DNA of 39,693 bases from Erythrobacter sp. (GCA_024642565.1 JAHEAV010000021.1:1-39693), one strand, 5' to 3'; positions 7,743-16,458 are shown, counted from the stretch's first letter. Numbers and translations are program-made. The notes: a model not told the origin generated them from the sequence alone.

Positions 7743-8498
7743 ATGAACCAACCGATCATCCCGACACAGCTGCTGCTGATGGCCTATCGCAGCGGGATAT
7801 TTCCGATGGCCGATCGGCGCGACGATCCGGAGATATTCTGGGTCGAACCCAGAGAACGGGCAATTATCCCGCTTGAGAATTTCAGCTGCTCAAAAAGCTT
7901 GCGCAAAATCCTGCGGCAGGATCGCTTTCGGGTTACCTGCAACGCGGCCTTCGCCGATGTACTCGCGGCCTGCGCCGCGCCGCGTGATGGGCATCCCGAC
8001 AGTTGGATCAGCGACCGGATTGTGGCCAGTTATGAAGCCCTGCACCGGGCCGGTCATGCCCATTCCCTGGAATGCTGGCAAGACGGGCGGCTGGTTGGCG
8101 GCCTTTACGGCGTCAGTTTCGACCGGGTGTTCTGCGGCGAAAGCATGTTCAGCCGGGAAGACAACGCATCCAAGGTCGCACTGGCCTGGCTGGTTGCGCT
8201 GCTGCGCCTTGCGGGCGTCCAATTGCTCGACTGCCAGTTCATGACCGACCACCTTGCCTCAATGGGCGCTGTATCCATGCCGCAGGCACAGTATCTGCAG
8301 AGGGTAAGCGAAGCGTCTGGCCCGGCAAAGCTGACCTTGCCAGAGGCCTATTCTGCGCTTGTCGGTGCCGCTTCGCTTGGCGATGCGGTGGGCGAAGGCG
8401 TTGCAACTGGTGTGCGCGATGCCGCAGGGGATGGTGAAGGTGCCGGCCCTTCTTCGCCCGGGAAGCTCATTGCGCAATCCTTCACCCAGACATCATAG
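7743..8498 (+). CDS. aat: Leucyl/phenylalanyl-tRNA-protein transferase
   Basis: Aat transfers Leu or Phe from aminoacyl-tRNA to proteins with N-terminal Arg or Lys, marking them for ClpS/ClpAP degradation. The core motifs are present: LLLMAYRSGIFPMADRRDD (about residues 10-28), WVEPRERAIIP, HSLECW, GGLYGVSFDRVFCGESMFS and DCQFMTDHLASMGAV. The family core ends near residue 190. The remaining 55 or so residues are a Gly/Ala-rich tail that overlaps, antisense, the end of the DUF2155 gene (8348-8498). I start at ATG 7743, seven codons inside another ATG (7722) that has a GGGG stretch upstream, because the family begins only a few residues before LLLMAYRSG. Either start is possible. Confidence 0.93.
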   Translation: MNQPIIPTQLLLMAYRSGIFPMADRRDDPEIFWVEPRERAIIPLENFSCSKSLRKILRQDRFRVTCNAAFADVLAACAAPRDGHPDSWISDRIVASYEALHRAGHAHSLECWQDGRLVGGLYGVSFDRVFCGESMFSREDNASKVALAWLVALLRLAGVQLLDCQFMTDHLASMGAVSMPQAQYLQRVSEASGPAKLTLPEAYSALVGAASLGDAVGEGVATGVRDAAGDGEGAGPSSPGKLIAQSFTQTS

Positions 8499-8968
8499 AT
8501 CGGATGTTCCACCACGTTGAGTGACGGGGACTGCTTGAACAGCCAGCCGGAAAAGATTTTGCGCCATTCCTGCCGTCCGCCCACATCCTGCACCAGCACC
8601 TGAACAAAGGCGCCGGTTTCCCGCGGCACTTCCCACGGCGGAGTGCGTTCGCACGCGGCCAGCCGCACGATAACATTACCCTGGCGCTGCGATTCGCCCG
8701 GCTTCAGCTTCAGGTCCTGAGTGAGGTTGTTCCGCTTGTTGAGCAGGCCGATCGTGGCCACGCGCTGCGCCATCGGCGTGGCACCGGCACTATCGCCTGC
8801 ACGAATGCCAGAAGCCCCGGAGTTTTGCCGCAATTCCGCCGGTATCTCAGTCTCGGTCGGACCGGGCGCAGGCGCATCCTTGGTGCAGGATACCAGCAGC
8901 ACCGAAGCAGACAGTGCCAGCGCCGCCAATAAGGAGGCGCGTGTGGCAGGGACCGACGAACTGCGCAT
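8348..8968 (-). CDS. DUF2155-domain lipoprotein
   Basis: A 206-residue exported protein. The N terminus ends in a lipobox LVSC with Cys28 as the likely lipidated residue. The central part (about 65-170) is the alphaproteobacterial DUF2155 domain, seen in NKRNNLTQDLKLKPGES, ACERTPPWEVPRETGAFVQV and VEHPIYDVWVKDC. The two cysteines in this domain may form a disulfide. The last 35 residues are a Pro/Ser/Ala-rich low-complexity tail, coded by DNA that also codes the aat tail on the other strand. It is the last gene of recX-DUF192-NDUFA12-DUF2155, two bases after the NDUFA12 stop. In many relatives this gene sits beside the NDUFA12 gene and aat. Function unknown. Confidence 0.85.
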   Translation of the reverse strand: MRSSSVPATRASLLAALALSASVLLVSCTKDAPAPGPTETEIPAELRQNSGASGIRAGDSAGATPMAQRVATIGLLNKRNNLTQDLKLKPGESQRQGNVIVRLAACERTPPWEVPRETGAFVQVLVQDVGGRQEWRKIFSGWLFKQSPSLNVVEHPIYDVWVKDCAMSFPGEEGPAPSPSPAASRTPVATPSPTASPSEAAPTSAE

Positions 8969-8970
8969 GA

Positions 8971-9384
8971 TCAGCTGTCTGGCGCCCAGGCTTCGTAATC
9001 ACCCGTTGCCGGCGCGCGGTTTCCGCCCCGCTCCAGCGCACCCTGCGGGCGATAGGCAGAAGCGGTGCCAGTGGCGTTCGGTGTATAGTCCGCTTCCCAG
9101 ATCTTTGCGGGTGGCAAAAAGCTTTCAGGCACATCATCGAAAGAGCCATGCAGCCAGCCGTGCCATTCCGGCGGAACACGGCTTGCGTCGTTCGCGCCGG
9201 AATAGATCACCCAGCGGCGCTGCCGTCCGCCCGCGTGCAGCGGCTTGGCAGGCGCCTTGCGCGCACGGAAATAGCGGTTCCCCTGCGCATCAGTGCCGAC
9301 CTGTTCGCCGGTACGCCAACTGTTGAGCAGCGTGCCGATGGTCGCACCGTCCCACCAGGTAAAAATCTTGCCCATCACACTCAT
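8971..9384 (-). CDS. NADH dehydrogenase accessory subunit, NDUFA12/B17.2 family
   Basis: A 137-residue homologue of the mitochondrial complex I subunit NDUFA12, which alphaproteobacteria share with mitochondria and which sits on the peripheral arm. Diagnostic stretches are FTWWDGATIGTLL, GEQVGTDAQGNRYFR, RWVIYSGANDASRVPPEWH and WLHGSFDD, with the conserved C-terminal YRPQGALERGG. The ATG at 9384 is chosen because GAGGAA lies 9 bases upstream and the family begins here. An in-frame extension upstream has no family similarity. The nuo operon itself is not in this window. The gene sits between the DUF192 and DUF2155 genes on one transcript. Confidence 0.92.
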   Translation of the reverse strand: MSVMGKIFTWWDGATIGTLLNSWRTGEQVGTDAQGNRYFRARKAPAKPLHAGGRQRRWVIYSGANDASRVPPEWHGWLHGSFDDVPESFLPPAKIWEADYTPNATGTASAYRPQGALERGGNRAPATGDYEAWAPDS

Positions 9385-9457
9385 GCCAAATTCCTCATTC
9401 CGCGGGCAGTTAGCGGATTCGTGCCATCGGGCCAAGCACGAAGCCGCATTTCCCGGC

Positions 9458-9940
9458 TTACCAGTTGACCTTGTTACCCGCGGCGATGCCCAGTTCAGCA
9501 GCGCGCCCGGCATTCAATTCCAGCACACCGCTCGCCACGCCGACCGAACTGACGGAGTCCAGCGAATATGGCACAGTGTTGGCCGCGATGTTGCTGATGC
9601 GTCCGTCCGGGCCGATAAAGATAATGTCGAGGGGCAGAGGGGTATTCTTCATCCAGAAACTGGCCTGCGCATTGTCGCTGCGCGGAAAGATCATCCCTTC
9701 GTCCGGCCCCATTTCGGTACGAAACATCAGACCCTTGGCCTGTTCCAGCGGGGTTGCGGCAACTTCGACATTGAAAACATGCTTCCGGTTGCCACTGGTC
9801 ACCGTCAAGGGGACCACGCGCAGGCCGGACACAGGATGGACCGCTGCCTGGGCCGCAGGCGTTGCTTCGGCACCCTGCTGGGGTGAACAGGAAACGCAGA
9901 GCGCCAGGGCGGCGGCGGCAATCATCGCATTACGAATCAT
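9458..9940 (-). CDS. DUF192-family exported protein
   Basis: A 160-residue protein with an export signal (AMIAAAALALCVSC), possibly a lipoprotein at Cys18 although the lipobox CVSC is not ideal. The DUF192 domain follows (about 45-158), with VEVAATPLEQAKGLMFRTEM, GMIFPR and FWMKNTPLPLDIIFIGPDG. These are the family signature. The function of DUF192 is unknown, and structures show a small beta-barrel. It starts directly after the recX stop (the stop at 9941-9943 abuts the ATG at 9940), so translation is probably coupled. The NDUFA12 gene follows after 73 bases. Confidence 0.88.
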   Translation of the reverse strand: MIRNAMIAAAALALCVSCSPQQGAEATPAAQAAVHPVSGLRVVPLTVTSGNRKHVFNVEVAATPLEQAKGLMFRTEMGPDEGMIFPRSDNAQASFWMKNTPLPLDIIFIGPDGRISNIAANTVPYSLDSVSSVGVASGVLELNAGRAAELGIAAGNKVNW

Positions 9941-10552
9941 CTAGCAATCCTCTTGCTCGGCGTCCGCAACCCATTGTTCGGCTACGGCGGCGCTTTCGGC
10001 ATCCATTATCGCGCGGATCGCATCAAAGCCATGCCCTGCGCGCAGCATTGCGGCGATTTGTTTCTCACGCCGCTCCCGCTCAGGCGGTTCGGCAGCAAAG
10101 GGGCCGAAGCCGCGTTTTCGTGCAAGGGCCAGCGCCGAGCGGCGAATCGCCAATTCACCCGGCGCAACCGAGTTCCGGATGTTTTCGTCGACGCCCGCCT
10201 GATGCAAGGCTTGCGACACCCGCCGCGGGCCGTAACCCCGTCGCAAAAGCCCGCCACTGCGCGACCGGGCGTAGGCTTCGTCGTCAATATATCCCAATTC
10301 CACGAAACGGGCCGAGATGGCGGACAGATCCGGCCAATTGCCTGAATCGCGGCAATCATCCGGATTTGGCCCTTTTTCTTGCCCCTCACTCCATCCCCGT
10401 TCACGCAATTTGCGGGAAAGATAGGATTCGAGCTTGGCCGAAGTGGTCGCAAACCGCGCCACATAGGATAACGCAAGTTCCTGTATTAAATCTTTATTTA
10501 ATGGTTTAGGCGGGTTTTTTCTGCGCCGCTCTGAAAGGTTGGGTTGGGTCAT
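9941..10552 (-). CDS. recX: RecX-family regulatory protein
   Basis: RecX binds RecA filaments and limits their activity. This 203-residue version has the expected three-helix repeats: LALSYVARFATTSAKLESYLSRKLRERGW, then FVELGYIDDEAYARSR, GLLRRGYGPRRVSQAL and a C-terminal AGHGFDAIRAIMD. An insertion with GPNPDDCRDSGNWPD separates the first repeats. The ATG at 10552 is preferred. A TTG ten codons upstream is in frame but has no better ribosome-binding site. recA is not adjacent, as is usual for alphaproteobacterial recX. First gene of a four-gene operon, divergent from the acyl-AMP ligase gene with a 128-base spacer. Confidence 0.88.
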   Translation of the reverse strand: MTQPNLSERRRKNPPKPLNKDLIQELALSYVARFATTSAKLESYLSRKLRERGWSEGQEKGPNPDDCRDSGNWPDLSAISARFVELGYIDDEAYARSRSGGLLRRGYGPRRVSQALHQAGVDENIRNSVAPGELAIRRSALALARKRGFGPFAAEPPERERREKQIAAMLRAGHGFDAIRAIMDAESAAVAEQWVADAEQEDC

Positions 10553-10680
10553 TGGCCATATTCGTGCCACAGTCTGAATCAAATGGGAAAGTTTGCAGCG
10601 CTTTGGGGTCGAAGAAATAGGGCTGCTAATTGGTTTGGAAGCGTTTTATCACGCACTGATGACGGGTTTTGCATAAATAT

Positions 10681-12465
10681 ATGAACGACACCGTATTAAC
10701 GACCATTGCGTCAACCGCCGTCGCTCCCGAAGCGGCTCATCTTGAGCCGACTCCTAACGATTGCCCGCTCCCGCGCCGAAGGTCCGATTTCGCGACCTTT
10801 ACCGATGCGTTGGACTATGCGGCCAGAAGCGACAAAGGCCTCAACTTTCACGACATGCGCGGCACGCTCGAAAGAGCCTATTATTACCGCGACTTGCGCG
10901 AAGATGCGCTGGCAATGGCCCGCCGATTGGTCGCCGCCGGGATCGGGCGCGAAGACCGCGTTGCGCTGGTCGCCGAAACCGGCCCCGAATTCGCCGCACT
11001 GTTTTGCGGGGCTGTCTATGCCGGGGCATGGCCGGTTCCGCTGCCGCTGCCGACCAGCTTTGGCGGGAAGGACAGCTATATCGACCAATTGGCCGTTCAG
11101 CTGGAAAGTTCGGACCCGAAACTGCTGCTGTATCCGGGGGAAATCGCCGAAATGGCCAAAGCCGCCGCCGATCGCCAAGGCTGCGAAGGTATGGATTGGG
11201 AAAGTTTCGCGCAACTGGATGCGGCGGACTGCACCCTGATCCCGCCCGAACCGGATGATATTTGCTATCTGCAATATTCCAGCGGCTCCACCCGTTTTCC
11301 CACCGGAGTTGCCGTTACGCACCGTGCCTTGCTGGACAATCTGGCGGGCCACGCGATTTCGATGGATATCGGAACCAACGATCGGGTGGTCAGCTGGCTG
11401 CCATGGTATCATGACATGGGTCTGGTCGGCTGCTTCCTGTCGCTGATCGCCAATCAGGTTTCAGCCGATTACCTCAAGACTGAACATTTTGCCCGGCGCC
11501 CTCTGGCATGGCTCGATCTGATCAGCCGCAATCAAGGCACAACGCTTAGTTATTCGCCCACCTTCGGTTACGATATTTGCGCGCGGCGGATTTCCAGCCA
11601 GAGCCATGTCTCGGAACGTTTTGACCTGTCGCGCTGGCGCACGGCGGGCAATGGTGCCGATATGATCCGGCCCGATGTGATGCAGCATTTCGTCAATGCC
11701 TTTGCCGAAGCCGGTTTCAAGGCCAATGCCTTTACCCCGAGCTATGGTCTGGCCGAAGCAACGCTTGCCGTCACCGTGATGCCCCCGCGTGAAGGCATCA
11801 AGGTCGAACTGGTGGAGGAAGAGAAGCTTTCTGGCACTCCGCGCGACCTGTCACGCCCTGCGCGCTACCGCGCGATTGTCAATTGCGGCAAGCCGATTCC
11901 CGGAATGGAAGTCGAAATCCGCGGCCCCAAGGACATGGTCAAAGGCGATCACCAAATCGGCAAGGTCTGGTGCCGCGGCACATCGGTAATGCACTCCTAT
12001 TTCCGCAACCCCGAAGCGACGGCTGAATGCCTGGTCGATGGCTGGCTCGATACAGGCGACATGGGCTATATGGCCGATGGTTATCTGTTCATCGTCGGGC
12101 GGGCGAAGGATATGATCATCATCAACGGCAAGAATCACTGGCCGCAGGATATCGAATGGGCCGTTGAACAACTGCCCGGCTTCAATCACGGGGACATTGC
12201 CGCCTTTAGCGTCGAAACCGAAAATGGCGAAGAAGCCCCCGCCGTGCTGGTCCACTGCCGTGTGTCTGACCCGGAAGAGCGGATAAAACTGCACGAACAG
12301 ATCCGCGACAAGGTTCGTTCGATCACCGGGATGAACTGCGTGGTCGAATTGGTGCCGCCACGCACCCTTCCCCGCACGTCTTCCGGCAAGCTGAGCCGCG
12401 CCAAGGCGAAAAGGCTCTACCTGGCCGGCGAAATCCAGCCGCTGGAATTGCCCGTCGCGGCTTGA
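10681..12465 (+). CDS. Fatty acyl-AMP ligase / acyl-ACP synthetase-like
   Basis: A 594-residue adenylate-forming enzyme that activates a fatty acid with ATP. The P-loop-like motif YSSGSTRFPTGV is at 199-210, followed by SWLPWYHDMGLVG, SYGLAEATLAV, LDTGDMGYM and IIINGKNHWPQDIEWAVE, and a C-terminal SSGKLSRAKAKR supplies the catalytic Lys region. The substitution pattern, with a FAAL-type linker and no CoA-site features, fits fatty acyl-AMP ligases that load acyl carrier proteins. No polyketide or carrier-protein gene is adjacent. In sphingolipid-making alphaproteobacteria an acyl-ACP synthetase serves ceramide synthesis, and this gene could fill that role (inference). The ATG at 10681 is preferred over a TTG four codons upstream. 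Confidence 0.87.
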   Translation: MNDTVLTTIASTAVAPEAAHLEPTPNDCPLPRRRSDFATFTDALDYAARSDKGLNFHDMRGTLERAYYYRDLREDALAMARRLVAAGIGREDRVALVAETGPEFAALFCGAVYAGAWPVPLPLPTSFGGKDSYIDQLAVQLESSDPKLLLYPGEIAEMAKAAADRQGCEGMDWESFAQLDAADCTLIPPEPDDICYLQYSSGSTRFPTGVAVTHRALLDNLAGHAISMDIGTNDRVVSWLPWYHDMGLVGCFLSLIANQVSADYLKTEHFARRPLAWLDLISRNQGTTLSYSPTFGYDICARRISSQSHVSERFDLSRWRTAGNGADMIRPDVMQHFVNAFAEAGFKANAFTPSYGLAEATLAVTVMPPREGIKVELVEEEKLSGTPRDLSRPARYRAIVNCGKPIPGMEVEIRGPKDMVKGDHQIGKVWCRGTSVMHSYFRNPEATAECLVDGWLDTGDMGYMADGYLFIVGRAKDMIIINGKNHWPQDIEWAVEQLPGFNHGDIAAFSVETENGEEAPAVLVHCRVSDPEERIKLHEQIRDKVRSITGMNCVVELVPPRTLPRTSSGKLSRAKAKRLYLAGEIQPLELPVAA

Positions 12466-12470
12466 TGCAA

Positions 12471-12490
12471 GGCGGCTTCAGCCGCCGCTT
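12471..12490 (+). terminator. Terminator between convergent genes
   Basis: GGCGGC (12471-12476) and GCCGCC (12481-12486) form a six-pair stem with TTCA loop, followed by GCTTTC on the plus strand. It starts 6 bases after the acyl-AMP ligase stop and covers the last codons of the DUF389 gene on the other strand. The T-run is short. Confidence 0.5.
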
Positions 12491-14007
12491 TCATCCCACC
12501 GTACAGCGAAGCTGCCCCGACCAGCTTCAGCCCTTACTTGCGTAAGGCCTGCCTCTGTCAGCACCGGGATGGCATTATCCAGCTCTGCCTGCCGACCGCT
12601 AATGACCACCGGCATGTTCAGCCTGGCGGCGGCCCATGCCACCAGACCTAGCGCCTTGCGGCCCTGATCGGTCGGCTTCCCTTCGGCAAAGTCGACACGC
12701 GGCAGTGAACGAATCGGCGGAACCAGTTCGATCCGCCATTCCGGTTCGGTCGCCGTGATGCGGTTTTCCAGATCGCGGTAAGCCGCCAGCGATGCGCCAT
12801 CCAATTCACGCGCCTTGACCAGTGCCCGGCGGTTTGTCCGATCAACCAACACTTCGGTTTCCGGCACACCGGCGATCAGGGCAAGCCGTTGCCCCAGTTC
12901 CTGGGCTCGCTGCCGTGCAACCTGCTCCTGTGCCTGCACCGATGCCAATTGCGCTTCTTCCGCCGCGCTTTTGCTGGTGCCGACCTGATATTGCGTGATC
13001 GTCAGATTGACGGGCCGACCAAGGACGCGCGCCATGGTGGCTGCCGCATTGGTTTCGGCATCACCACGAATTTGCGGGGTCAACACGGTGGCCGCCACTT
13101 CAACCGGTTCGGCATCGAAATTGACGTCGAGCTGCGAAAGGCGCCCCTTCCCGCCAAAAGCGTCCATGACTTCGCCCTGGATCTGGCGCGAGGCATTGGC
13201 TTCCCAGGCAATCTTGCGCAGCGAAAAGCCCAACGGCACCGCCAGCGCGACAAAGGCCAGGACAATCACGATATTCTGGTATTGGGTCTGCTTTTCACTC
13301 AGCGAAGTGCGGAACCCGTATAGGCGGGCCATCAACGCCGCAGTCAAGGCGATCGTCATCAAATTGGTGACGAATAACATCAGTGCACCGGAGAACACCG
13401 TCCAGTTCCATGTGGCCAGGCCGAAACCAACCACGGCAAGTGGCGGCATCAAGGCCGTCGCAATCGCCACCCCGACAATGGTTCCCTCGCGCCCGCGGAT
13501 CATCGCATAGGCCCCTGCAAGAGCCGAAAAAAGCGCCACCAGAAGATCGAACAGATTGGGCCGCGTCCGCGCCGCGATTTCCGAAGTTACGGTCTGCAAG
13601 GGAGAAAACAACACGACCAATGCACACAGAAGCACCGCCAAAAGTGATCCATAAGCCAGCGATTTGGCCGATTGGCGCAGCCAGCCGTAATCGCCAATGG
13701 CCAGGGCAAACCCCAATCCGATAATTGGCCCCATCAACGGGGACAACAACATGGCCCCGATGATTACCGCCGGAGAAGACAGCAGCAGCCCCAGGATGGC
13801 AATGCCTGCGGACATGGCAATCATGAACATATACCGGGACGACATGGCGCAATCTTCGCGTCGCCGTTCGATCACCTCGGCTTGATCGACAGTCTGCACC
13901 ACAGCATCGCGCCACCACTGACGCAAGCTGAAGAGAACATCGGCAAATGATCGCTGCGCGCTCGTGATCGCCGTCTTAGGCGGCTTGATCGTGGGATTTG
14001 TCGCCAT
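12478..14007 (-). CDS. DUF389-family membrane protein
   Basis: About 509 residues. After a cytosolic start, the DUF389 core (about 50-260) has six to seven membrane helices with the hallmark SSPAVIIGAMLLSPLMGPI, the repeat REGTIVGVAIATALMPPLAV and NLMTIALTAALMAR. The second half is soluble, with a coiled-coil-like AAEEAQLASVQAQEQVARQR and an OmpA-like or repetitive C-terminal end VISGRQAELDNAIPVLTEAG. The family is of unknown function. Transport is suspected from the internal symmetry. ATG 14007 (MATNPTIKPPKT) is chosen because AGGAA stands about 11 bases upstream, while a more distal in-frame start is TTG. Divergent from telA with 181 bases between. Confidence 0.8.
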   Translation of the reverse strand: MATNPTIKPPKTAITSAQRSFADVLFSLRQWWRDAVVQTVDQAEVIERRREDCAMSSRYMFMIAMSAGIAILGLLLSSPAVIIGAMLLSPLMGPIIGLGFALAIGDYGWLRQSAKSLAYGSLLAVLLCALVVLFSPLQTVTSEIAARTRPNLFDLLVALFSALAGAYAMIRGREGTIVGVAIATALMPPLAVVGFGLATWNWTVFSGALMLFVTNLMTIALTAALMARLYGFRTSLSEKQTQYQNIVIVLAFVALAVPLGFSLRKIAWEANASRQIQGEVMDAFGGKGRLSQLDVNFDAEPVEVAATVLTPQIRGDAETNAAATMARVLGRPVNLTITQYQVGTSKSAAEEAQLASVQAQEQVARQRAQELGQRLALIAGVPETEVLVDRTNRRALVKARELDGASLAAYRDLENRITATEPEWRIELVPPIRSLPRVDFAEGKPTDQGRKALGLVAWAAARLNMPVVISGRQAELDNAIPVLTEAGLTQVRAEAGRGSFAVRWDESGG

Positions 14008-14188
14008 AGGTTCAATCGTTCCTGCCAAGAGTTCGGACTGTCTAGACAGCTTTCCCCGACAACGAAAGCATAGACGTATCGCCCGCCATGCGGCAGAAAT
14101 CTTGAACTTTGTGTCTTATGACCTTAATACACTAATTGGAATCGACCATTCTGCCGCTCGGCAGACCTAGAGGAGCCCGCCAAAACCC

Positions 14189-15397
14189 ATGAGCGCAACC
14201 GAAACCAAGACCGCTACGGCGATCGACCTAGAACTGACCGCGCCCGATCCGGTGCCGCAGGTTGCTGCGGAAAAAGCCGCCGGGCTCGTACCCGTCTCGG
14301 AGGACGTCAAATCAAAACTTCAGACCAAGGTCGACAGTTTTGTTGCCGATCTGATCGCTGCAGACGCCAATTCGCCCGAATTCGGCCAGAAGGTCGATCA
14401 ATTGACCAATATGGGCCGCAAGGAAATCATGGCCGCCGCTGGCATGTCCAACCGTTTCCTCGACCGCCCGGTTCGCGCGATGGACAAGGATGAGGGCGTC
14501 GGCGCCGATCTGGCCGAACTGCGCCGCGTGGTAGAAGATCTCGACCCAGGCAAGCGCGGCAAGCTTTCCGGGCCGCGCAAGATCCTTGGGATTATCCCCT
14601 TCGGTAACAAGCTGACCAACTATTTCCGCAGCTACCAGAGCGCGCAAACGCATATCCAGTCGATTCTCGGCAACCTCGCCAGCGGCAAGGACGAATTGAT
14701 CATGGACAATGCCGCGATCGATGTGGAGCGGCAAAAACTGTGGGAAGCGATGGGGCATCTGGAACAGATGATCCACATCTCCAAAACGCTGGACGAAAAG
14801 CTGGAGGAGAAAGCCGAAGATCTGGACGCAACCGATCCGGCGAAGGCCAAGGCCGTGCGCGAAACCGCCCTGTTCTATGTCCGCCAGCGGACGCAGGATC
14901 TGCTAACCCAGATGGCCGTCAGCGTGCAGGGCTATCTCGCGCTCGATCTGGTCAAGAAGAACAACGTCGAACTGGTCAAGGGCGTTGACCGGGCCAGCAC
15001 CACCACCGTCGGTGCACTACGCACAGCGGTCACCGTGGCGGAAGCGATGACCAATCAGCGCCTCGTGCTGGGCCAGATCACCGCGCTCAATGAAACGACT
15101 GCCGGGATCATTGATTCCACCAGCACCATGTTGCGGGACCAGACCGGCAAGATTCACCAGCAGGCTGCCAGCAGCACGATCCCGCTGGAAACCCTGCAAC
15201 GCGCCTTCCAGAACATCTATGACACCATGGATGAAGTTGACCGTTTCAAGCTTGAGGCACTTTCGAGCATGAAGCAGACCGTCACGTTGTTGTCGGGTGA
15301 GGTGGAACGATCCAAGGGCTATATCGCCCGTGCCGAAGGGCAGGCGCAAGCGTCCAAACAGGTCAGTGAATCGCCGCTCCTAAGCCTGGAAGGCTAG
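14189..15397 (+). CDS. telA: TelA/KlaA-type toxic anion resistance protein
   Basis: A 402-residue soluble, mostly alpha-helical protein of the TelA family. Named for tellurite resistance on RK2 plasmids, chromosomal members have wider envelope-stress roles. The match rests on GRKEIMAAAGMSNRFLDRPV, GPRKILGIIPFGNKLTNYF (about residues 127-147), DELIMDNAAIDVERQKLWE and LVKKNNVELVKGVDRASTTT. Coiled-coil regions are likely between 150 and 380. The ATG at 14189 follows an AGAGGAG with a long spacer. The stop TAG at 15395-15397 is followed immediately by the next ATG, so it is translationally coupled with the XpaC-like gene. telA and xpaC are paired in many bacteria. Confidence 0.9.
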   Translation: MSATETKTATAIDLELTAPDPVPQVAAEKAAGLVPVSEDVKSKLQTKVDSFVADLIAADANSPEFGQKVDQLTNMGRKEIMAAAGMSNRFLDRPVRAMDKDEGVGADLAELRRVVEDLDPGKRGKLSGPRKILGIIPFGNKLTNYFRSYQSAQTHIQSILGNLASGKDELIMDNAAIDVERQKLWEAMGHLEQMIHISKTLDEKLEEKAEDLDATDPAKAKAVRETALFYVRQRTQDLLTQMAVSVQGYLALDLVKKNNVELVKGVDRASTTTVGALRTAVTVAEAMTNQRLVLGQITALNETTAGIIDSTSTMLRDQTGKIHQQAASSTIPLETLQRAFQNIYDTMDEVDRFKLEALSSMKQTVTLLSGEVERSKGYIARAEGQAQASKQVSESPLLSLEG

Positions 15398-16156
15398 ATG
15401 AACGATCTGACCAAGGACAGCGACCGGTTGCTGAATGACGGGCGGCGGCTGCTGGTGGACAATCGCGCGGGTGGCCGCCATCGGCATGTCTCCATCGGCA
15501 AGGGATCGGCTGAAATGAAAACCCGGCATTTTGTCGGGAAGATCAAGCGTATCGTGATCGCCATCGCGGCAATCGTTATGGCCGCGACGGTGGCTGGTCT
15601 GATCATTGACGGGATCGGCTTTACCGGGATCATCGTCACATTTCTTGCCATAGTCGCGGCAGTGGTTTCCTTCGGCGCCTTTCCGAAGATGAAGGTGCCC
15701 CGCCGCGCCGATCTGAACAAGGGCGATGTCGGGCAAATGGTCGGGCGCACCGAATTGTGGCTGGAGGCGCAGCGCCCTGCCCTGCCCCCTCCAGCCGTAA
15801 CTCTGGTTGACCAGATCGGTGTGCAGCTCGACGCGCTTGGCCTGCAGCTCCAGACGATCGACCAAAATCATCCAGCCGCGCATGAAGTGCGCAAGTTGGT
15901 GGGTGAACATCTGCCGGAAATGGTGGATTCTTACCGCAAGGTCCCCGCATCCCTGCGAACCGAGAAGCGTGCGGGCGCAACACCAGACGAACAATTGACC
16001 CAGGGTTTGGGCAATATCAGCCGGGAAATCGACAGCGTGACCCGCCAATTGGCCGCTGGCGCTTTGGATGATCTGGCGATCAAGAACCGCTTTCTCGATT
16101 ACAAATATGGCGCAACGCCCGATGCCCTCCCCGATCATTCCAAGGATCCAGCCTGA
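15398..16156 (+). CDS. XpaC-like membrane protein linked to telA
   Basis: A 252-residue protein with a basic cytosolic start and two membrane helices (about residues 50-68 and 74-92, IAAIVMAATVAGLIIDGIGF and onward). A helical cytosolic domain follows, with HPAAHEVRKLVGEHLPEMVD and LTQGLGNISREIDSVTRQLA. Its position and plan resemble XpaC, the partner of TelA in Bacillus and others (5-bromo-4-chloroindolyl phosphate hydrolysis family). The similarity is judged by eye, so the family name is tentative. It starts directly after the telA stop, and its own stop TGA overlaps the next ATG by one base (TGATG), a sign of coupling. Confidence 0.6.
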   Translation: MNDLTKDSDRLLNDGRRLLVDNRAGGRHRHVSIGKGSAEMKTRHFVGKIKRIVIAIAAIVMAATVAGLIIDGIGFTGIIVTFLAIVAAVVSFGAFPKMKVPRRADLNKGDVGQMVGRTELWLEAQRPALPPPAVTLVDQIGVQLDALGLQLQTIDQNHPAAHEVRKLVGEHLPEMVDSYRKVPASLRTEKRAGATPDEQLTQGLGNISREIDSVTRQLAAGALDDLAIKNRFLDYKYGATPDALPDHSKDPA

Positions 16157-16458
16157 TGCGTGTTGCCATCCCCTTCGACATTCCGCGCGAAACCGTCCGC
16201 GAGCGTCTGAAATCGCGCAGTCACGAAATTGCCGACCACATCCCTGGCGGCATGGCCGAAGTCCTGACCGACTGGCCCAGTGATGACCGGATGAACATGA
16301 CCGTGCGGGCCATGGGCCAGGACCTGAAAGGCATCGTCAATATCGAGGAAAAGCAGCTCGTTTTCGAAATCGCTTTGCCAATGGCACTCAGTTTCATCGA
16401 ACCGATGATTGCCGGCGCTATCAAGAGCCAGGGCCAGAAACTGCTGACCAGCGATTAA
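16156..16458 (+). CDS. Polyhydroxyalkanoic acid system-like small protein
   Basis: A 100-residue protein with the pattern MRVAIPFDIPRETVRERLKS at the start, GGMAEVLTDW in the middle and a C-terminal MALSFIEPMIAGAIKSQGQK. This plan resembles the polyhydroxyalkanoic acid granule-region family (PHA_gran_rgn), small proteins of unknown role, several of which lie beside genes unrelated to PHA. No PHA synthase is in the window. The gene begins in the TGATG overlap with the XpaC-like gene and ends the telA unit, 25 bases before the convergent manA gene. Confidence 0.5.
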   Translation: MRVAIPFDIPRETVRERLKSRSHEIADHIPGGMAEVLTDWPSDDRMNMTVRAMGQDLKGIVNIEEKQLVFEIALPMALSFIEPMIAGAIKSQGQKLLTSD

